Shown: positions 1-11,662, numbered from the stretch's first letter. The stretch: DNA of 64,000 nt from Astropecten irregularis (GCA_963971285.1 OZ020244.1:3286001-3350000); one strand, 5' to 3'. Numbers and translations are program-made. The notes: generated from the sequence alone by a model not told the origin.

Positions 1-257
1 TTTCTTAAAACCGTTTTTCACACCTGTGATTTGATTATTTGCCATATTCTATGCCCTATAAAAAATCTTGACAAAAGGTATTCTGTTTTTATAAACGAAG
101 AATTGGAGGCTCAAATTACTAGCCATTAGACCTACACGCCCCTTGATAGGTTTTTTACCTTCTTTATGATTCCGACTCAGTTTAGGACTTGATTTCATCG
201 AAATAGCACTCTTCAATTTTCAACCCCCTTGTTTTCTACAAGATAGATCCACACTAC

Positions 258-505
258 GGGGCCAATTTCATAGAGCTGCTTAAGCAAAAAATGTGCTTAA
301 GCATAAAAAGTCTTCCTACATCAAACAGGATTACCAACCAAATTTCCATGTGATGTTTACTGCTTTCGACTCATATTCGGCCATTGTTTGCTGAGCATAA
401 CATTCACAAGGAGTTTTGGCTGGCATACTGATTTTATTTACCAAGGTTTTTGGTGCTTAAGCAAATATTGGTGCTGCTTAAAAGCAGCTCTATGAAATTG
501 GCCCC
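258..505. mobile_element. Family C palindromic element, complete copy
   Basis: The termini read GGGGCCAATTTCATAGAGC on the left and the reverse complement on the right, enclosing about 210 bp with repeated GCTTAAGC motifs. No coding capacity is present, so this is a MITE-type element. Related copies lie at 11663, 18235, 37287 and 47672. The superfamily cannot be decided because no transposase is visible. Confidence 0.75.
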
Positions 506-1353
506 AGTTGGTTTGAATTAAATCTATGAGTTACATGATGTATGGGAATTGTTTTATTCGTAGAGCATTGAGTGAAACGACTACATGTGCATATACCAAA
601 TCAGACTGTTGATAACGAAGAGACCTCAGCTTCGTTATCCTTGAAGTGGCCGTGGATAATTGTCCTCAGAATTATAATAATATGGAAAACAATTGAAGCA
701 TGTTGAAGCGTGTCGCCACTTGAGAATTGCCCGACAGCCACGGCATAGGTACAGGTACCAGTCCTCGCCCGCTAGCCTACTCATGCATAAGCTCGTCATT
801 ACCGAGTCGACAGCATGGGTCTAACACCAGCAATTACCACCAGTGCTTAATGGCGTACTGGGCTGGATATAGCGGCGTGGAAATGCACAATTCCACATGA
901 TTCCCCAACTATTTACCAGCATTCAGAAAGAGACATACCCGTTCATGTAGGAGGGTAACATTATACTTAAAGGCAGCGTACAGGATTTTCAAGGCCTCCA
1001 AAACAATTTTTTATTGAGTTTGAAACAGAAAATGGACTCAACATTTCGTAAACAGAGCAAACAGTCACCATGGGAAATCTTGGTTCATCAAATGCTGGGT
1101 TTTTCAAGGAAATCAAGATTTAGTGTCTTTTAAAAAAGATCGTTCGTCCGAACGATTTAGTAGCATTTCGAAAGCGTGGTGTAACCGTGAAGGATTGGGG
1201 GGATTATATCAGCCGTATTTCTGCTATCCAGATGAACAAAGCATAAAAAGATAAATGACACAACGTCTGTAAAGGAAGTTTAAGACCTTCACTTCTGTTA
1301 AAGTACCAAATTCAGCCAAAACGCTCATCTTTGCAAATCATATATGCCCCCTT
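506..1353. other. Unassigned stretch
   Basis: I see no recognisable gene, RNA or repeat member in this interval between a family C and a family B element. Confidence 0.5.
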
Positions 1354-1710
1354 TTAAAGGCACATTACAGAATTAGTAACATACCCAAACAGAAATATTC
1401 ACAGATTTGAGTTTGGGTATGAAGACTGTGCTGGTGAAAACATACCGTTAAAATATTTCCGCCTGAAATTGTGTATTTATCCAGAAATTAGTCAAACAAA
1501 GACCGAAAACAGTTTTGATCTCGGGGTAAGATCAAAACCATTCTTTTTGTTTTATAAGAAAAACTGAGTTGGGTTTTCGCTATTTTCTCGTGACTCAGAT
1601 GTCCGATTGAGCTCAAATTGCCACAGGTTTATTATTTCATGCACGTATCGGATCAGACAAAGTGTGAGTGCTGTTCTGTGACCTTTACCAATCATGTATT
1701 ATACCTTTAA
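1354..1710 (+). mobile_element. Family B TTAA element, copy 1
   Basis: The element is flanked by TTAA at 1354-1357 and 1707-1710. Its left end is a diverged form of AGGTACAGTACAGGATTGGT and its right end reads CCAATCATGTATTATACCT. A short central hairpin of the form TTTTGATCTC...GATCAAAA is present. It shares the right-hand TTAA with the next element. Confidence 0.8.
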
Positions 1711-2078
1711 GGCATAATACAGGGTTGGTAAAGGTGACAGAACAGCTGCAGACTGTTCATAATTTAATTTGTCATAGAATAAAAATACACCTGTGAAATT
1801 TTCAGCTCATGTCATCACGGGAAACTGTAGAAAACAGTGAAAAGCATTCACGGCATTTTTACATCTACATGTAATTCACAGGAGTTTTGATCCCACCTCA
1901 AGATCAAAACTGTTTTCGGTCGTTGTTTTAATCATTTCTGGATAAGTACAGCATTTCAGCCGGAAATATTTTAACGGTATGTTTCCACCAGCACCATCTT
2001 CATATCCTGAAAGTTATACGTAAATCTGTGAACATTTCTGTTTGGGTATGTTACCAATCCTGCACTGTGCACCTTTAA
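1707..2078 (-). mobile_element. Family B TTAA element, copy 2 (inverted, abutting)
   Basis: This is a second B element in opposite orientation. It begins at the same TTAA that closes the first and ends with CCAATCCTGCACTGTGCACC followed by TTAA at 2075-2078. The two form a tail-to-tail pair with one shared target tetranucleotide. Confidence 0.8.
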
Positions 2079-2859
2079 ACGAAAACATCGTTTGCCTTAG
2101 GTCTTCAGGCAATAATGCAAAAAAGAAGAAGAAATTTCCATTAAGTTTGGATTAGATGTAAAAAAAAAAACCTGCATGTTGTAAAGGTCTTCAATTCAAC
2201 TGACTGACTGACTGAATTGGTACATTTTGAAGGCCTTTTCATTCGTCACAAAATGTGAACTCACTACAAATTCAATTTGCATACGAACTCGTCAATGCGA
2301 GTCGATACCACGTGTATGTAGAATAACCAAGGGAGATATAAGACGAACTGTGACGCACCAAAAATCAAGGTTGGAAAGTCACACACAACAGCCAATACAT
2401 GTATACAGTTAGTATACAAAAACTGCCATGGAATCTTCAACCATGTTTATCACGGACATAGTACATGATCGTCACCACAACACACACATTCTTTGACAAA
2501 AACCAAAGTATGAAATTGCCTTCAATATACCCATACCAGCTTTTTTCCAGTGCGATGAGGATTATTAAGTTTCTTCCCCACGCACTACGAGCACATTTTG
2601 AAATCATTCGTTTGATGATTAAAACCCAAAAAATGATTCATTCAAAATTTCTTTTTTTTCTGTACATGTCAGAAAAATCAATTTTGAATGTGAATTATTT
2701 TGTGTATGGCAATCAATTATTTTTTATCTTCAAGGATGCTTATATTCTTGGAAAATTGGTAATAAATTATAAATAAAATGAATTTATTTTTAATAATCTT
2801 GCAGTGTGGACTATGTTAGCAGTTTGCCTTTCTGATTGTGTGCTCTTATCGTTTTGATT

Positions 2860-3183
2860 TGAAGATTCATGGGAAAATATATCGAGAAAGATACAGTAAC
2901 AATCATATTTGAAATTCCCTGTCCCAAACGGTGCCCACTTGTTGAGAAAACAGTGGAAACGCCCACGGTAATTTTCAAAGGCACAAGAGTTTAAATCACC
3001 CGAAGATCAAAATTGTTTTCTGGTCAATTGGTTTTTACTCTTTTCTGGATAAATACAGCATTTTAGGCAGAATATTTTTAACGGTATATTTCTACCATCA
3101 CCATCTTTATACCCAGTAAGTTATAGGCAAATCTGTGCAGGTTTCTTTTTCGGTATGCTACCAAAGTATGATAGTACCTTTAA
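2860..3183 (-). mobile_element. Family A TTAA element, left part decayed
   Basis: The sequence matches the reverse orientation of family A from the block GATTCATGGG onward and ends with ACCAAAGTATGATAGTACC and TTAA (3180-3183). The other terminus is not recognisable. It abuts the next copy through that TTAA. Confidence 0.7.
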
Positions 3184-3514
3184 AGGTAATATCATACTTT
3201 GGTTTTTATCAAAGAAATACAGATTCATGGGCAAAAAAAACATTCAGTCCCATACGGTGCCCGCCACTTTTTGAGAAAATAGTGAAAAACGGCAACAGTA
3301 TTTCTTAAGTCTTTTCTCTTTTATTTTTGATCTTTTAAAAGGTCAAAAAGATTTTCTGTCGTTGTTTTACTAATTTCTGGGTAAATACAGCATTGCATGC
3401 GGAAACATTTAACGGTATGCTTCTACCACCACCATTTTCATACCCTGTAAGTTATACGTAAATCTGTGAGGATTTCTGTTTCAGCATGCTACCAAAGTAT
3501 GATAGTACCTTTAA
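3180..3514 (-). mobile_element. Family A TTAA element
   Basis: Terminal inverted repeats of the type AGGTAGTATCATACTTTGGT are present (slightly diverged), with TTAA at both borders. It has the central palindrome of GATC...GATC type and no coding capacity. It is in tandem with the preceding copy. Confidence 0.8.
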
Positions 3515-3897
3515 AAGAGCAAAATTACATTCCATCGGTTCGGTTATAATGGATGAAAATTTTTAAAGAAAAAGATGAAAACAGACCACAGGGCAATGGC
3601 AATTCGTGCGTACTGATTTTAGACCATCATTTCAATTTATATAATGAAAAAGCTCCGCATTTAGATCTCTTCCAAGAATTCATTAATGTATTTAAACACG
3701 AAGGGTTCGTTTCTCTATGTACTGCAATTGAACAAAGTGGTGTGGATTTGATAGCAATCTCCCATACACCATTTCAATGTGAAAGCTCTCAGTGCATGAG
3801 AAATGAAAACATGTTCAACCTTATGGGGACAATAATAAGGGGCATATCCACTTAAATATCTAATATTTTATACAGGTGCCAATAGGCACATTTAAAC

Positions 3898-4030
3898 ACA
3901 CCAAGTTATTGCGATGATTTGGGTCGCGATTTGAATCGCGATTCAAAAACCGGTGTGTGGACATAATAATCGCGATTAATCGCGATTTGCGAATCACTTA
4001 GACTGTGTGTCTTTGTAAGTAATCGCTATT
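3898..4030. repeat. Short inverted repeat rich in ATCGCGATT
   Basis: The block contains several copies of the palindromic word AATCGCGATT or close variants between CACACCAA and GGTGTGTGGA. It looks like another small foldback element. The exact borders are not clear. Confidence 0.4.
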
Positions 4031-4150
4031 ATTCGCCGTTGAACGTAAACTGTACCCTATCGATACAGATATTATATATGTCATATAATATAGAAAAATC
4101 TTTGATGAGCTTAACATGCAAAGAGTTAAAACTGATGACGGAGTTCAATA

Positions 4151-4578
4151 GTACGGAGCTCCACTAGTGCCATTCCACTTATCCAGATAACAACATAATT
4201 TATCTCGCCAAGTCAACTTATTAAGCCCAAAAAGTCGACTTATAGAGATGATTTATTTGTACAAGATGACGTAGTGAAAACTAAGTCGACATTTCATGTT
4301 TATTTATCTCGTCAAGACGACTTACTGAAAGAAGGAAGTCGACTTGTCCTGATGGTTTACCTTGTACAGACAACTTGATAAAACTGATGTTATTTATCAG
4401 GATAAGAATACTTTTTAGATGCACTTCGTTGACTTGGCCAGATAAAATTATCAGGGTAAGTCGACTTCTCGTTTTCCCTTATAGTCATCTTGTTAAGATA
4501 ATTAAGTCGACTTGGGGAGATACATTATGTGGTTATTTGGATACCGGTAAGTGGAATGGCACCTATTGAGCTCCGTAC
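4151..4578. mobile_element. Family N inverted-repeat element, complete
   Basis: Perfect 11-bp ends GTACGGAGCTC and GAGCTCCGTAC are flanked by AATA on both sides, which may be the target duplication. Inside the ends, the arms share TGCCATTCCACTTATCCAGA and repeated AAGTCGACTT words. A fragment of the same family is at 7226-7322. Confidence 0.75.
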
Positions 4579-5481
4579 AATAGCATCAAACGGTTGTCCA
4601 CTGGCTAGTGACTACGGCTTCGAATGACAAGCCAGCCTATGAAAGATAGCGTCATCCATACCGAAGTGTGCTTATTCTATATAGCCTTAGCCTTATCGCA
4701 AGAACGTGACGTCCTTGCAGAAACTTCTGCAAAAAAGCTAGCAAAACCGAAATGTAATTATGTTGCTTTCTGCTCATCATTATTTCAAAGTGGTACATTT
4801 AACACGCCCAACCACCCACAAACACGCAACGTGGAACAACACCAAGCGCCAGTCGCCTGACCAGACACCATATCATTCCACAGTAAGGTGTCCAGTTACC
4901 AGACTAAAACGTGCCTGGACAAACTGGCGCAATTATATTTTGCCCCCACGAAACCGTCAGGACATTATTGACAGCAGTTGCCATTATAAAGGCTTGGCAA
5001 ACAGGATCGGTCGAGTTTGTCGATTCAAACTGTTTGGAAGAGTCACGCAGGCGATAGATTCCGAGGACAAATCGCTTATGATTTATCCAAATTCAAGGTT
5101 CTTTTACAAATTGGCAGAGAAAAACAAATAGCAAATACAGGTCTACGATATCATTGTTGACTCGAATACGCGTAATGGCCACGGAATGTGTTTTTACTTG
5201 GTATTGGTGAGAGTAACTGTACACAGTATACAGAAGGAGATTGATATACATGTTTAATTCATGCAGTCTAGTTGACTAACGATCGCTAGGCTTTTTGACC
5301 ACGGCTATTTAATTCTGGGTGTTTAACGAACCCTGATAAACGTGGCTTTCATCATAAAAGCCAGTTGGAATGAATTCATAAAACGGGAGAAGAGAAATAT
5401 TGAGACCTTGATCAATACACGGCAATTGCCACATGCATGAATGTTACGGCATTTGGCTACAGTGTAGTTTAAAAAGGTTGA
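4579..5481. other. Unassigned stretch
   Basis: Two overlapping plus-strand open frames occur between 4624 and 5131. Neither resembles a known domain nor shows convincing splice sites. Nothing else is recognised. Confidence 0.4.
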
Positions 5482-6203
5482 AGTAAGAGTGAGAGGGCCT
5501 GACGTTTCGATCCTAGCAGAATCTTTCTCAAAGGCTAAATGGTCTGAGTTAGGAGGGCCTGATGTTTCAATCCTAGCAGGATCTTTCTCAAAGGCTATTA
5601 ATGGTCAGAGTTAGGAGGGCCTGACGTTTCCATCCTAGCAGAATCTTTCTCAAAGGCTAAATGATCAAAGTTAGGAGGGTCTGATGTTTCCATCCGAGCA
5701 GGATCTTTCTCAAAGGCTAAATGGTCAAAGTTAGGAGGGCCTGATGTTTCCATCCGAGCAGGATCTTTCTCAAAGGCTAAATGGTCAGAGTTAGGAGGGC
5801 CTGACGTTTCGATCCGAGCAGGATCTTTCTCAAAAGCTAAATGGTCAGAGTTAGGAGGGTCTGATGTTTCCATCCGAGCAGGATCTTTCTCAAAGGCTAA
5901 ATGGTCAGAGTTAGGAGGGCCTGATGTTTCAATCCTAGCAGGATCTTTCTCAAAGGCTAAATGGTCAGAGTTAGGAGGGCCTGATGTTTCAATCCTAGCA
6001 GGATCTTTCTCAAAGGCTAAATGGTCAGAGTTAGGAGGGCCTGATGTTTCAATCCTAGCAGGATCTTTCTCAAAGGCTAAATGGTCAGAGTTAGGAGGGC
6101 CTGACGTTTCGATCCTAGCAGGATCTTTCTCAAAGGCTAAATGGTCAGAGTTAGGAGGGCCTGACCTTTCGACCCTACCAGGATCTTTCTCAAAGGCTAA
6201 ATG
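5482..6203 (-). repeat. Tandem array 1 of ~60-bp hammerhead-like unit (12 copies)
   Basis: Twelve units repeat with a 60-bp period; one is 62 bp. Read on the minus strand, the unit has a helix I strand GCCU, a box UUGAGAA, one A, a helix II hairpin GAUCCU-GCU-AGGAUC, the box GAAAC, then GUC and the helix I partner AGGC. This order matches a type I hammerhead ribozyme except that core positions 3 and 8 are U and A instead of C and G. The best-preserved unit spans 6099-6137. The open frame across this array is a by-product of 60 being a multiple of three. The repeat is certain; a ribozyme function is inferred. Confidence 0.9.
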
Positions 6204-6253
6204 ATACACATACACTATTCATTATTAATGTCTTAATTAGCTCGAAAACAGTC

Positions 6254-6296
6254 AACAGTCGCCTGATGGTTGTTCAACCATCATCAGATGACTGTT
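6254..6296. repeat. Short imperfect hairpin
   Basis: AACAGTC and GACTGTT flank an inner palindrome around TGGTTG...CAACCA, just beyond the end of tandem array 1. Its minus strand contains CTGATGA but no GAAA box, so it is not a hammerhead. Confidence 0.5.
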
Positions 6297-6853
6297 AAAT
6301 TCACCAGTTGATCAAATGGGCTTTGACAGTGGAAATGCAGGATACCAGTCTAGCGTCAAGTAGAGGCCATTCAAATTTACTACCAAGTCAAGTGTATATT
6401 TAATTAAATTAACTTACAATATACTAATTGATTATTTTGCAATACAGAAAACAAAAAGCATGAACGCGGCTGTATCATTTCATCAAGCAATAAATAATGC
6501 ACGATAGAGGATTATAATTTTTTTAACCAAACACCTTCTTTGATGCGTGCTATACGCCGAATCGCTCAATTTTCCAAACATAATTTGGTTTTTTTCGCGC
6601 GGAAAATCCATTTCCATTAAAGCCGCGTAATTGAATTAACACTGAATTATTTCATTGAGGAAGTAATTCACACGCTACTGTAATGTACACAAAAGTCTTT
6701 TGTTCGACCGCGTTGTTAAGACGGGCATGTGATGATATGCATTGTATGTGCATTAAAGTTTCAAGTACATGTATTACAGTAGTGGCGTACCAATTTATTG
6801 ATCGTGATTTAAATATCGACACCAACGGGAATCCCCCGCATTATTTTAACAGA

Positions 6854-7225
6854 TTAAAGGTACTATCATACTTTGGTATCATACCGAAACAGAAATTGTC
6901 ACAGATTTACCTATAACTTAGAGGGTATAAAGATGGGGATGGTAGAAACATACTGTTAAAATTGTTCTGTCTGAAATGCTGTATTTATCCAGAAAAGAGT
7001 AAAACCAATGACCACTGAAAAACAATTTTGATCTTTCGAAGATCAAAAGTAACGGTGAAAAGACTTAAGAAATTCTGTGGAGGTCTTTCACTATTTCCTC
7101 ACAAAGTGGGCACCGTATGGGACTGAAATGTTCACAGATGACTGTTACTGTATCTTCCTTGATATTTTTGCCCAGGAATCTGCATTTTTTTTTAATAAAA
7201 ACCGAAAGTATGATACTACCTTTAA
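6854..7225 (+). mobile_element. Family A TTAA element
   Basis: TTAA occurs at both borders, with left end AGGTACTATCATACTTTGGT and right end ATGATACTACC. The internal family A block is complete. A family N fragment begins directly at its right border. Confidence 0.85.
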
Positions 7226-7322
7226 AACATGACGACTTTTACCACTCTAAAAGTCGACTTGGCGAGATAAATGATGTGGTTATCTGGAAAAGTGGGATGG
7301 CATTTTTGAAGCACCGTATAAT
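7226..7322 (+). mobile_element. Family N fragment
   Basis: The sequence matches the right arm of the element at 4151-4578 (AAGTCGACTTGGCGAGATAA, then GTGGTTATCTGG and GGGATGGCA). The remaining part is missing. Confidence 0.6.
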
Positions 7323-7660
7323 ACAGAGTGCATGGTTGGTAAAATCTCAACAGTGATTGTTTCTCTTCCAAGAATAAATATAATCCTTCACCTTCAAACC
7401 AACACAAAGACGATCCAAAGCGTCTAATGAAATACCCACGAATGAATATAAAAGAGACAATGTCAAGGACTACTGCTATGCATTGTCATTATACATCATG
7501 CAAAGCTTAAGAACGTACAGAGAAGATGTATGCACTTGTATGGGTTTTTACTCGACCGCTCGACGACCCCGTACCGAGGCCACGCTGATGATGCGCTTGA
7601 CCGGACTAAACTCAAGCACTGAACAGAGCAATCCCAACAGTTTCATTGAAGTCAACGTGG

Positions 7661-8025
7661 TTAAAGGTAGTATCATACTTTGGTAAGAAACCAAAACAGA
7701 AATGTTCACAGATTTACGTATAACTTACAGGGTATGAAGATGGTGGTGGTAGAAACATACCATGAAAATGTTTCCGCCAGAATTGATGTATTTATCCAGA
7801 AATTAGTAAAACAACGACCGAAAATCTTTTTGATCTTTTAAATGATCAAAAATAAAAGAGAAAAGACTTCAGAAATACTGTGGCCGTTTTTCACTGTTTT
7901 CTCAAAAAGTGGGCACCGCATGGGACTGAAATTTTCACAGATGACTGTTACTGTATCTTCCTTGATATTTTTGGCCATGAATCTGTATTTCTTTGATAAA
8001 AACCAAAGTATGATACTACCTTTAA
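7661..8025 (+). mobile_element. Family A TTAA element, near-consensus copy
   Basis: The perfect 20-bp inverted end AGGTAGTATCATACTTTGGT and its complement are each bordered by TTAA. This is one of the best copies for deriving a consensus. The open frames on both strands across it are shadows that recur in other copies. Confidence 0.9.
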
Positions 8026-9135
8026 AGGGTCTCTGCAATAGGAATATTATGACTTGAACATGTGCAAAAAAAGCAACTGTTTTATGTGCCCAGTGATTTT
8101 ACCCACTTTCTCACACTGTTTCAGGATTAACAACAGGTTTTTTGGTTTGAATGATAATTAGAATTTCCATATTCATGAGCAAAACTGTGATGTCATCGGG
8201 GTAATTGATTTGTGCACAAAAAGTTGGGGTTGTTCTATAGGTTTTCTGACAGACCCTTTTCTCCTCAATTGGTTTTATTGTGCTGAATATGTTCCTTTCA
8301 CTCAACTGGTGGTGTAAAAAAAATTTTTACCAACGATTTCTGTGGGTCATGTTTGCCTCTTCATTTGTTTATGTTTTTCCATTATATTTTTGCTGTTGGT
8401 TCCCCACATGAGCATGCATGAAAATCCCTCATTTTGCAAAGCCATTCAAATGAAAACCAGATGCAAGTTTGAAACCAAAATAAGACTTGCCATTCATTTT
8501 GTCAGTATATTCTCTGTATGAAGGCAATAAAATAACCTGACTGAAAAAAGCACCGCAGGAACCCTAAGGAAAGTAATGTAGCAGCACTCAAACAGTACAA
8601 CCAAAGGGACATATTGGAAAAGGTCTACGATTGATAAGCATGTACAAAACCAATGGAGCTGCTGCCAAAAAGTTATAGTAAGGGGCCTTTCCCATGCAGG
8701 GCTTCAGTGCATCAAAAGTCCTACGATTGATAGTAGTTACGAAGCCGAGTTTGGTGAAATCGACTCAGGATTGTAGGCACACATCTTGTGTGAGTTAGCA
8801 GACTGCACAGTGCATTCGGCAATGATACCTCACAACATAATACTGAGTGTATGATGTAGAACGGCGATTGTAAAGACCATGATTAAAATCGTAACAGAAA
8901 GGTGGTGGACCCGTAGAACGCAGTTTGTACGTTGCACTAGTTTCTCTGTATTTTTCCAGCCTCAATAAGTTACTTGCAGCTGCCCACACACTTCCTAGAT
9001 GATATCTCTTAGGTCATGCAACGAGATACCATCTCCACAATGCAGTTCAGTGCAGTTCACTTCTAAAGTGAACGATCCTATATAGCATGATATTACTTGG
9101 TCAATATCGTCTGTGAATATTGTTGGATAGGTAAA
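8026..9135. other. Unassigned stretch with one repeat fragment
   Basis: Apart from a family D remnant at about 8690-8769 (CCTACGATTGATAGTAGTTA followed by GTTTGGTGAAATCGAC), I recognise nothing here. Confidence 0.4.
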
Positions 9136-9317
9136 AAGGCCTTTTCACACTCGAGTTTTTCTCATGCTTGAAAATTTTCTCAAGGGTTTACAAGGGGCGT
9201 CGGTCACTTTCAAGCATTGCTGTCTTTTCACACGATGACACTTTCGTATGATTTCTCAAGCATGAGGAAAACTTGAGAGCCTTGTGAGTTTTTTTTTGCA
9301 TCGTGTGAAAAGGCCTT
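9136..9317. mobile_element. Family H palindromic element
   Basis: The ends AAGGCCTTTTCACAC and GTGTGAAAAGGCCTT are inverted repeats. The inner arms share CTCATGCTTGA / TCAAGCATGAG. It is about 180 bp, non-coding and present as a single copy in this window. Confidence 0.7.
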
Positions 9318-9517
9318 AAGCCTATACACGAGGACAGGTTGTTATGTACTAATATTAATAATTGATGGTAATTTAGGCATTTATATGGCGTTCTTACACG
9401 CAAAAAGGTATCACAACGATTTACACTATTATTATCCCTGGTCATCGGGCCCATTTACATTCCTGAAACAATTTCAGCTCCCTGGGGAGTATATGCCCCA
9501 GCTGCCTGCAAAGCGCG

Positions 9518-9718
9518 CAGGGCTAATCAAACACACAAAGCCATCTCTACCATTACGGGAAACCATTTACTCCTGGGTGAAGAGGAGCACTATGTGACAA
9601 AGCATCTTGCCCAAGGACGCAAGCACCATAAACCCATGGCTGGATTCGAACCCACACTCTGTAGATTGACCACAGGATCTTGAGTACGACACGCCAGACC
9701 ACTAGGCCACAGCACTCC
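9518..9718 (-). mobile_element. tRNA-derived SINE, group b
   Basis: On the minus strand the head starts near 9718 with an A-box-like TGGCCTAGTGGTCTGG and has a B box GGTTCGAATCC about 50 nt later. The sequence continues into a non-tRNA body. The stems do not pair well enough for a functional tRNA. A second copy is at 15428. Confidence 0.7.
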
Positions 9719-10448
9719 CGCAGTAGCCATGGGTGCGTAATTGAGTATATGATTTGAATAACGCCTATTGCACTATTGCCTTCATAGGCTTATCCATCCT
9801 GAGATGTATGTTATAGAAAGAGACTGACCTCCCTGATACGCCCACACACTGAACGAACCCCTACAGCTATCTGATACTGCATCTCCAATGGTTAGTATAG
9901 AAGAGGACACCAGCCTATCCTTAATGTCATTTGTACACAATTCATCTTCTTCCAATATAAAACGCTAATACGGTATTATTAGACAGTTCAGCGCGTATAC
10001 TAGCACAGGATTCAACTTTCTACAACGACCCTGAGTTATGATGATTGTAGCGGACTAAATGCCTGGAGCAACGGGATGTCCACGGTTGAATTCCACAGCC
10101 CCAGGCCGCTTTGACCATTCATACAAGAAAAGACACGGCTGAACCGGCCAATTGTCACGGAATTGACATCGGAAATTCAATCAAGGAGCGAGGGGCGACC
10201 GTTTGGTCGTTTAACCCAGGGATCGGCTCGCCAAGAAATGCCAATTGCCAAGCCCAAGCAAAGTTAATCGTATCTATATAGTGTGTATTAAGATACAGAC
10301 ATTGCTTGACTGGTTAAGAGTGCATACTGACTCGAACGAGGGTCATGGACATTTTTTAAAACACCAAACTGCAAATGGAGCCGTCAATTGTATCCATACT
10401 CCTTATACATGTACACAAAATTCGATGCTAAAATCTAAGAATCATTGA

Positions 10449-10902
10449 TGAGGTAGGAGGGTCTGATGTTTGGATCCTAGCAGGATCTTTCTCAAAGGCT
10501 AAATGGTCAGAGTTGGGAGGGCCCGACGTTTCGATCCTAGCAGGATCTTTCTCAAAGGCTAAATGGTCAGAGTTAGGAGGGCCTGACGTTTCGATCCTAG
10601 CAGGATCTTTCTCAAAGGCTAAAATAATGGTCAAAGGTAGGAGGGCCTGACGTTTCGATCCTAGCAGGATCTTTCTCAAAGGCTAAATGGTCAGAGTTAA
10701 TAGGAGGGCCTGACGTTTCGATCCTAGCAGGATCTTTCTCAAAGGCTAAATGGTCAAAGGTAGGAGGGCCTGACGTTTCGATCCTAGCAGGATCTTTCTC
10801 AAAGGCTAAATGGTCAGAGTTAGGAGGGCCTGACGTTTCAATCCTAGCATGATATTTCTCAAAGGCTAAATGGTCAGAGGTAGGAGGGCCTGACGTTTCA
10901 AA
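10449..10902 (-). repeat. Tandem array 2 of hammerhead-like unit (7 full copies plus a partial)
   Basis: This is the same unit and strand as array 1. Indels of 3-4 bp occur in two units (near 10621 and 10697). They break the apparent reading frame but fall in the linker, not in the helix I, box or helix II segments. Most units retain GAAACGUC and the TTTCTCAA box (plus-strand view). The first unit has CAAAC instead of GAAAC. Confidence 0.9.
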
Positions 10903-11662
10903 AAGAATTATTACTCAGCCATCCATGACCGTGTAAGAATAAAAAACATATCATTGTAAAGAGGATATATCTGACTTTAACGTGACACTTCTCACTTTGG
11001 TGTAAAGCTAACTCAATCTTCACAATATTGAGATAAATCTTGTTTAGGTTTTTTTGACACGCACTTTATAAAACAGCGTCTGAGATAATTATTCGAGTCG
11101 AGCTGAAACTTGAATCACAATGATACTTACATGGATGCTTGAGAGTAACTAAATGAAAATAAACTCAATAGGTTGGGCTTACAATTATGTACATGATTTC
11201 AAAAAAGGGTTTTAATCTCAAAAGTCAAGGAGATGTTTAAATATAAAGTGATACTTGGGATGAGTAAAGATATGCCGATATACCATGGAGCGGAGAAGGA
11301 ATTTCTGCTCAGTATATTGGCTGAAATTACAGACTAACAAGATAGACTAGTCCCAAAATTCACAGGAAAATGTCGACCATCCATATCATGTGGGTATTCA
11401 TATAGACATAATGTGTATATAACGATGACTTGGTGCGTTCACGTGCGGCTTTGTGAATATGATAATCAATGCCTATTATGAAATTAATATAATAAATAGC
11501 CCTTTGAATCAGCTAAGCGCTTTGTATTCCTCGCAGATGCTGTGTGGATTTATTCTGAAAACATTGCCAGGTAATAGCTCCGCAGGTTCAGTGTACGATA
11601 TGCACAGACACTTCCACACGTACGCACCTGACTCAACTAATAAACATTTCTTGCACAAACCA

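Noticed and set aside
3553-3855. Plus-strand open frame of 100 codons just after a family A element
   Set aside because: Composition is protein-like, but no family is recognised and no splice or start context supports it.
5482-6203. CRISPR array
   Set aside because: Units are contiguous with no unique spacers, and the context is eukaryotic.
5598-6215. Minus-strand open frame of 205 codons made of a 20-residue repeat (DHLAFEKDPARIETSGPPNS)
   Set aside because: The frame exists only because the unit is 60 bp. The same repeat at 10449 and 31545 is broken by 2-4 bp indels, and no start, signal or splice context is seen.
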